A stretch of 64,000 nt of DNA from Myxococcales bacterium. Lineage in GTDB: Bacteria; Myxococcota_A; Polyangia; Nannocystales; Nannocystaceae. This document shows positions 59,608-64,000 of this stretch, piece after piece. The DNA is taken from the NCBI GenBank assembly GCA_020633335.1, contig JACKDU010000003.1, positions 310,001-374,000 on the forward strand, given 5' to 3'. Below the pieces are notes generated by a model, which was given only the letters and a program-made list of their open reading frames with translations, was not told where the DNA came from and did no database searches. Position 1 is the stretch's first letter. The number at the start of each line of letters is the position of its first letter. The translations under genes were made by a program, and so were the position numbers.

Positions 59608-60264
59608 CTACTCGCCGATCACCGGCAGCGGGTCGGCGACCAGGAGCTCGCAGCCGGTCTTCGCCTTGACCTCGTCGACCGTGGTCCCGGGCGCGATCTC
59701 GGCGAGCAAGAGCCCCTCGGGGGTGACCTTGAAGTAGCCGAGGTCGGTGACGATCTCGTGGACGACGCCCTTGCCGGTGAGGGGGAGGGCGCAGCGATCG
59801 AGGAGCTTGGGCTCGCCGTTCTTGTTGTTGTGCTCCATCGTCACGATCACCCGGCGGGCGCCGGCGACCAGATCCATCGCCCCGCCCATCCCCTTGACCT
59901 TCTTGCCGGGGATCATCCAGTTGGCGAGGTCGCCCTCCCTGGAGACCTCCATCGCCCCGAGGATCGCGAGGTCGATGTGGCCGCCGCGGATCATCGCGAA
60001 GGAGTCGTGGGAGCCGAAGAACGACGCGCCCGGGAGGTAGGTGACGGTCTGCTTGCCGGCGTTGATCAGGTCGGGGTCGACCTCGTCCTCGGTCGGGAAG
60101 GGGCCCATCCCCAGCATCCCGTTCTCGGAGTGGAGGACGACCTCGATCCCCTCGGGGATGTAGTTGGCGACCAGGGTCGGCATGCCGATCCCGAGGTTGA
60201 CGTAGTAGCCGTCGCGGAGCTCCTGGGCGACGCGCTGGACGATCTGCTCGCGGGTCATGGGCAT
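59608..60264 (-). CDS. scoB: 3-oxoacid CoA-transferase subunit B
   Basis: 218 aa. 'VAQELRDGYYVNLGIGMPTLVANYIP' and 'VVLHSENGMLGMGPFP' (active-site Glu in SENG), 'HIDLAILGAMEVSREGDLANWMIPGKKVKGMGGAMDLV' and 'KGVVHEIVTDLGYFKVTPEGL' are classic for family I CoA-transferase beta subunits. Transfers CoA between succinyl-CoA and acetoacetate-type acids. It lies 21 bases after subunit A; together they form the enzyme. Confidence 0.96.
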   Translation of the reverse strand: MPMTREQIVQRVAQELRDGYYVNLGIGMPTLVANYIPEGIEVVLHSENGMLGMGPFPTEDEVDPDLINAGKQTVTYLPGASFFGSHDSFAMIRGGHIDLAILGAMEVSREGDLANWMIPGKKVKGMGGAMDLVAGARRVIVTMEHNNKNGEPKLLDRCALPLTGKGVVHEIVTDLGYFKVTPEGLLLAEIAPGTTVDEVKAKTGCELLVADPLPVIGE

Positions 60265-60285
60265 CTTGGTGGCTCCTCGGCGGGC

Positions 60286-60990
60286 TCAGGTGGCGGCGGC
60301 GGGGCGGACGGTCCGAAACTCGATCGGCTTGTCGTAGCTCGGGCCCTGGATGATCCGCTGGACGAAGATCCCCGGGGTCTGGATCTGATCGGGGTCGAGC
60401 TCGCCGGCGGGGACCAGCTCCTCGACCTCGGCGATCGTGATCTTGCCGGCGGTCGCCATCGCCTGGTTGAAGTTGTTGGCGGTGCGGCGATAGATGAGGT
60501 TGCCGTGGGTGTCGCCGCGCCAGGCCTTGACCAGGGCGAAGTCGGCGTGGAGCGCCTTCTCGAGGACGTACCAGCGGCCGTCGATCTCGCGGACCTCCTT
60601 GCCCTCGGCGACCGGCGTGCCGTAGCCGGTCGGCGTGTAGAAGGCCGGGATCCCGGCCCCGCCGGCGCGGATCCGCTCGGCGAGGGTGCCCTGGGGGACC
60701 AGCGTGACCTTGAGCTGCCCCGAGAGGTAGAGGCGCTCGAAGGTCTTGTTCTCGCCGACGTAGGACGAGGTCATCGACCGCACCTGACCGGCGTCGAGGA
60801 GGAGGCCGAGGCCGACCCCGTCGATCCCGCAGTTGTTCGAGATGATGTCGAGGTCCCGCGCGCCCCGGGCGTGGACGGCCTTGATCAGGTTCTCCGGGTT
60901 CCCGCAGAGCCCGAAGCCGCCGACCATCAGGGTCGCGCCGTCGACGAGGTCGTGGATCGCCTCCGCGGCGCTCGCAAAGGTCTTGTTCAT
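60286..60990 (-). CDS. scoA: 3-oxoacid CoA-transferase subunit A
   Basis: 234 aa from ATG 60990. 'LVDGATLMVGGFGLCGNPENLIKAV', 'DLDIISNNCGIDGVGLGLLL', 'LKVTLVPQGTLAERIRAGGAGIPAFYTPTGYGT' and 'WRGDTHGNLIYRRTANNFNQAMATAGKITIAEVEELV' fit family I alpha subunits. First gene of the pair with scoB. The upstream frame to 61944 was rejected because it is antisense to the epimerase gene. With AtoE, thioesterase and enoyl-CoA hydratase nearby it suggests ketone-body or short-chain fatty acid use. Confidence 0.96.
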   Translation of the reverse strand: MNKTFASAAEAIHDLVDGATLMVGGFGLCGNPENLIKAVHARGARDLDIISNNCGIDGVGLGLLLDAGQVRSMTSSYVGENKTFERLYLSGQLKVTLVPQGTLAERIRAGGAGIPAFYTPTGYGTPVAEGKEVREIDGRWYVLEKALHADFALVKAWRGDTHGNLIYRRTANNFNQAMATAGKITIAEVEELVPAGELDPDQIQTPGIFVQRIIQGPSYDKPIEFRTVRPAAAT

Positions 60991-61022
60991 GGCGCGGCGA
61001 TTGTTCCACGCCGCGCCGGTCG

Positions 61023-61748
61023 CTACAAGGGGCGGGCGGCCGCAGCGATCGCGCGGAGCTCGGCGATCGCCGCCCGGTAGTCGGATCCGTGGGCCTTCGA
61101 GCGGAGGACCGCCGAGCCGGCGACGAAGACCTCGGCGCCGTCGGCCGCGACCTCGGCGATCGTCGCCGGCGAGACGCCGCCGTCGATCTCGATCTGGGTG
61201 GCGAGGCCGCGCTCGACGATCGCCGCCCGCAGCTCGCGGATCTTCGGGCGCACGCCGGCGATGAAGCGCTGGCCGCCGAAGCCGGGGTTGACGCTCATCA
61301 GGAGGACGAGGTCGCAGAGCTCGAGGACGTGGACGATCGCCGAGACCGGGGTGTGGGGGTTGAGGACGACCCCGGCCCGCACCCGATCGCCGCCGTGGTG
61401 GGGGAGGCCGCGGATCTGGTCGAGGTTGCGGTGGAGGTGGCGGCAAGCCTCGGCGTGGACGGTGATCACGTCGGCGCCGGCGCTGGCGAAGTCGCCGACG
61501 TAGCGCTCGGGCTCCTCGATCATCAGGTGGCAGTCGAGGGGGCGGCGGGTGAGCGGCCGGATCGCCTCGACGACCATCGGCCCGATCGTGATGTTGGGGA
61601 CGAAGCGACCGTCCATCACGTCGACGTGGATCCAGTCGGCGCCGGCCTCGTCGAGGGCCTGGACCTCGGCGCCCAGGCGGGCGAAGTCGGCGCTGAGGAT
61701 CGACGGGGCGATCAGGGGGGCGGACGCGGCGGCGTGCGGGGCGGTCAT
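61023..61748 (-). CDS. rpe: Ribulose-phosphate 3-epimerase
   Basis: 241 aa. TIM-barrel family signatures in order: 'APSILSADFARLGAEVQAL', 'DWIHVDVMDGRFVPNITIGP', 'LDCHLMIEEPERYVGDFASAGAD', 'LMSVNPGFGGQRFI', 'IEIDGGVSPATIAEVAADGAEVFVAGSAVL', all catalytic positions present. Interconverts ribulose-5-P and xylulose-5-P in the cytoplasm. A small insert 'LPHHGGDRV' sits in the middle. It is 32 bases upstream of scoA on the same strand, but functional linkage is not obvious. Confidence 0.96.
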   Translation of the reverse strand: MTAPHAAASAPLIAPSILSADFARLGAEVQALDEAGADWIHVDVMDGRFVPNITIGPMVVEAIRPLTRRPLDCHLMIEEPERYVGDFASAGADVITVHAEACRHLHRNLDQIRGLPHHGGDRVRAGVVLNPHTPVSAIVHVLELCDLVLLMSVNPGFGGQRFIAGVRPKIRELRAAIVERGLATQIEIDGGVSPATIAEVAADGAEVFVAGSAVLRSKAHGSDYRAAIAELRAIAAAARPL

Positions 61749-61869
61749 CGCAGGGCGCGTAGTAGCACGGCTGGGCCGCGGCTGGGGCCGCGCCGTCGGT
61801 CGGCCCGGGGCGCCCCCCTCGACCGGCCGGGAATGCTGGCGGCGGCTTTGGCGGGCGCCCGGGAGCCGC

Positions 61870-61875
61870 TATCCT
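61870..61875 (+). promoter_or_regulatory. -10-like hexamer TATCCT, 7 nt before start
   Basis: GCTATCCT, seven bases, ATG of the KirBac gene; near-identical to the site at 16657. Confidence 0.5.
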
Positions 61876-61882
61876 CGCGGCG

Positions 61883-62800
61883 ATGACCGAGCGCGGCCAG
61901 CGGGTCCGGGCGCCCAAGCCCCTCGACGACATCCCGAAGATCAAGGTGGTCGGCCAGGCCCCCGATCTCTTCGGCGACTTCTACCACTCGGTCCTCAGCC
62001 GCTCGTGGCTCCGTCACCTCTCGATCGCCTGCGGGATCTTCCTCGGCGCCAACGCCCTCTTCGCGCTCCTCTACCTCCTCGATCCCGGCTGCATCGCCAA
62101 CGCCGAGGCCGGCTCCTTCGCCGACGCCTTCTTCTTCTCGGTCCAGACGATGTCGACGATCGGCTACGGGGCGATGACCCCGGTGACCCGCTTCGCCAAC
62201 ATCCTCGTCACCTTCGAGGCGCTCTTCGGCACCCTCCTGGTCGCCGGCCTCACCGGGGTCACCTTCGCCAAGCTCGCGCGGCCGACCGCCAAGGTGCTCT
62301 TCACCCGCTGGCTGGTGATCCAGCCGCGCGACGGGGTCCCGCACCTGATGGTGCGGATGGCCAACTGGCGGCACAACAACGTCGTCGAGGCCCGCCTGCG
62401 GATGTTCACGCTCCGCATGGAGCGGACCCGCGAGGGCGACACGATCCGGGTGCCGGTCGAGCTCGAGCTGGTCCGCAACCAGACCGCGGTCTTCTGGATG
62501 AGCTGGACGGCGATGCACCGGATCGACGAGCGCTCGCCGCTCTACGGCCCCGACGCGCTCGATCGCCTGCGGGCGGAGGGCTCCGAGATCTTCCTGATCT
62601 TCACCGGCATCGACGACACCTTCTCGGCGGCGATCCACGCCCGCCACCGCTACCGGATCGACGACATCGTCGCCGGGGCGCGCTTCGCCGACATCCTCAA
62701 GGTGCTCCCCGACGGGACCCGGCTCATCGACTATCACAAGTTCCACGAGGTCGTGATGATCGACGGGTCCGAGGGCCCCCGCGCCCCTGCGCGCGAGTGA
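61883..62800 (+). CDS. KirBac-type inward-rectifier potassium channel
   Basis: 305 aa. N-terminal slide helix ('DLFGDFYHSVLSRSWLRHL'), outer helix, pore helix and selectivity filter T92-I-G-Y-G96 ('SVQTMSTIGYGAMTP'), inner helix ('EALFGTLLVAGLTGVTFAKLARP'), then the Kir cytoplasmic beta domain ('NNVVEARLRMFTLRMERT', 'WMSWTAMHRIDERSPLYG', 'EIFLIFTGIDDTFSAAIHARHRY', 'DYHKFHEV'). Two-helix tetrameric K+ channel, full length. Leaderless-type start. No regulatory partner nearby. Confidence 0.94.
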   Translation: MTERGQRVRAPKPLDDIPKIKVVGQAPDLFGDFYHSVLSRSWLRHLSIACGIFLGANALFALLYLLDPGCIANAEAGSFADAFFFSVQTMSTIGYGAMTPVTRFANILVTFEALFGTLLVAGLTGVTFAKLARPTAKVLFTRWLVIQPRDGVPHLMVRMANWRHNNVVEARLRMFTLRMERTREGDTIRVPVELELVRNQTAVFWMSWTAMHRIDERSPLYGPDALDRLRAEGSEIFLIFTGIDDTFSAAIHARHRYRIDDIVAGARFADILKVLPDGTRLIDYHKFHEVVMIDGSEGPRAPARE

Positions 62801-62841
62801 GCGGCCGGGCGCGCCGGGCTGGCCGCCTGCGCGCACGTCAA

Positions 62842-62855
62842 TGTCCTCGGGGACA
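62842..62855. repeat. Imperfect relative of the TGTCCC palindrome
   Basis: TGTCC-TCGG-GGACA, between the KirBac stop and the DUF4157 gene. It has a shorter stem with a 4-base centre. It is listed as a possible fourth member of the palindrome family, weaker than the others. Confidence 0.4.
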
Positions 62856-62949
62856 GGTCGTTTCCGACCAGCCAGGCGATCGTGCCGACGTCGACGCGGC
62901 CGATTGACGGGGAGCGCCGACGCTGCTTCGATGGCCCGGGGAGGTGGCG

Positions 62950-64000
62950 ATGACGCGGGAGCGGAGCACATCGACGACGCAGGAGGCCGAGGGGTGGAGC
63001 CCGACGAGCGCGCCGGCGGGCCGGCGGCGCGAGGCGCCGATCGGCAACCAGGCCCTCCAGCGGGCGATCACCCGGCGCGGCGAGCTCGCGGTCGCGGCCC
63101 CCGATCACCCGGGGGAGCGCGAGGCCGACGCGGTCGCCGCTCAGGTCGTCCGCTCGCTCCTCGGCGGCGGGCCGGCGGCGCCCCGGCCGACCCAGGCGGG
63201 CGCGGCGATCCAGCGCAAGGGGGAGCCCGGCGCGGCCGCGACGACGCTCCGCCCGGCGATCGCTGGCGAGGTCGCGGCGGGCGGCGGCGGTCGTCCGCTC
63301 GCTCGCTCCTACCGCGCCCCCCTCGAGCGGGCCTTCGGCGGCGCCGACTTCGGCGGCGTCCGGATCCACGACGACGCCCGCGCCCACGCCCTCAGCCGCT
63401 CCCTCGACGCCCGCGCCTTCACCCACGATCGCGACATCTACTTCGCCCGCGGCGCCTTCCGCCCCGAGACCCGGGGGGGCCTCCACGTCCTCAGCCACGA
63501 GCTCGCACACGTCCTCCAGCAGGGGGGCCGCAGCCGCGGGACGATCCACCGCTATCACGCGGCCGTGCCGGCGAGCAACACGAGCGAGGACGAGGTCTCC
63601 TTCACGGTCAGCGGCAGCAACGTCTTCACCCATCAGGTCGAGGGCGAGCACGACTTCCTGACCGACGACTCGGTCGAGCGGGCGAAGAAGGCCGAGTCCG
63701 AGCGCACGGCGCTTGAACGGCCGCTCCAGGCCAAGCTGGCGACGACCGCTCCGGAGAGCGTCGCCCTCAACATCTCGGCGGGCGGCCACCTCGCGGTCGA
63801 GTCGCTCGGGTCCGACAAGAAGCAGGCGAAGGCCTACTACACCTCGGCGGAGCGCCTGCAGACGACCAACGAGGCGCTCGAGCGGGTCCGATCGGCCTTC
63901 CGGATGCGGGCGGTCTCCGGCCACACGATCAGCGTACGGACCACCGGCTCGCGGACGCTCCAGAAGGTCGAGCCGGAGAACGTCGACACCGACGTGCGCG
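62950..64000 (+). CDS. DUF4157 (eCIS core) protein, 3' end missing
   Basis: Open from ATG 62950 (GGGGAGG upstream) to the window edge, 350 codons. N-terminal 80 residues are Ser/Arg-rich and disordered, then 'PIGNQALQRAI' and the DUF4157 domain: 'LERAFGGADFGGVRIHDDARAHALSRSLDARAFTHDRDIYFARGAF', 'GLHVLSHELAHVLQQGG' with the HELAH motif at His183. Family: zinc-protease-like domain found in proteins associated with contractile injection systems. After it comes an unfamiliar region ('SFTVSGSNVFTHQVEGEHDFL'). Second such gene in the window; the two share the domain but little else. Confidence 0.85.
   Translation, partial: MTRERSTSTTQEAEGWSPTSAPAGRRREAPIGNQALQRAITRRGELAVAAPDHPGEREADAVAAQVVRSLLGGGPAAPRPTQAGAAIQRKGEPGAAATTLRPAIAGEVAAGGGGRPLARSYRAPLERAFGGADFGGVRIHDDARAHALSRSLDARAFTHDRDIYFARGAFRPETRGGLHVLSHELAHVLQQGGRSRGTIHRYHAAVPASNTSEDEVSFTVSGSNVFTHQVEGEHDFLTDDSVERAKKAESERTALERPLQAKLATTAPESVALNISAGGHLAVESLGSDKKQAKAYYTSAERLQTTNEALERVRSAFRMRAVSGHTISVRTTGSRTLQKVEPENVDTDVR

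Overview
The window is very GC-rich (about 70-75% by eye). It is crowded with short secreted lipoproteins whose lipobox Cys is followed by long Ser/Thr/Gly/Asp low-complexity linkers. It also carries hybrid histidine kinases, DUF4157 proteins, PHM-type copper monooxygenase-cytochrome fusions and CAP-domain lipoproteins. This points to a myxobacterium of the Nannocystis/Plesiocystis type (Myxococcota). That placement is inferred from gene content, not from a marker gene. No rRNA, tRNA, CRISPR array, transposase or origin was seen.

Layout. 1-11.4 kb: the end of a TerB-like protein, a repeat-rich lipoprotein, a probable envelope proteolysis operon (GroES-like, SppA fused to a barrel-like domain, M16 peptidase lipoprotein), and a DUF4159 / VWA membrane pair. 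11.4-15.1 kb: a candidate small structured RNA, two CAP lipoproteins, two paralogous Cys-rich lipoproteins and a small membrane protein. 15.2-19.1 kb: a PiT phosphate transporter, a small lipoprotein, and a lower-GC two-gene island (a DUF4365 nuclease-like protein plus a 369-aa unknown). 18.8-25.1 kb: a heavy-metal RND tripartite efflux system (inner pump and adaptor on -, TolC-like channel divergent on +) with a frameshifted small membrane gene behind the pump. 25.1-30 kb: a 1624-aa CheB-CheR-PAS-kinase-REC fusion. 30.2-32.5 kb: a DUF4157 protein. 32.5-37.2 kb: PepSY protein / molybdopterin oxidoreductase, then a DUF1257 / zinc-ribbon (frameshifted) / Ycf46-like AAA operon and a frameshifted fatty-acid hydroxylase. 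37.5-45 kb: a copper monooxygenase-cytochrome fusion, an inverted-repeat element, a RoxA-like diheme cytochrome, two tandem tiny Cys-containing peptide genes (22 and 26 codons), a Rieske oxygenase and flavin monooxygenase, an unknown protein, SmpB and ComF. 45-50.5 kb: a hotdog-like protein, a P460-like cytochrome, an LCAT-like hydrolase, an SDR and a GNAT-nitrilase fusion. 50.6-57 kb: a second hybrid kinase, enoyl-CoA hydratase, thioesterase, an AtoE-like transporter and a cytochrome-like lipoprotein. 57.5-64 kb: a VWA lipoprotein, a CoA-transferase pair, ribulose-phosphate epimerase, a KirBac channel and a second DUF4157 gene running off the end.

Themes. (1) The best candidate for something undescribed is the pair of tandem micro-genes at 40881-41044. 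They share an MKxxTKxxAG start and a GCSGPG-x(2-3)-C core, and the DNA differs at synonymous positions within conserved codons. They look like peptide precursors. (2) At least sixteen genes have a TANNNT-like hexamer 6-8 nt before the start codon instead of a Shine-Dalgarno sequence, which suggests widespread leaderless or very short-leader transcription. This pattern also helps choose starts. (3) Three otherwise convincing genes carry a single one-base frameshift each, so either the assembly has indel errors or these genes are freshly broken. (4) A TGTCCC/GGGACA palindrome family and a second short repeat recur between genes.
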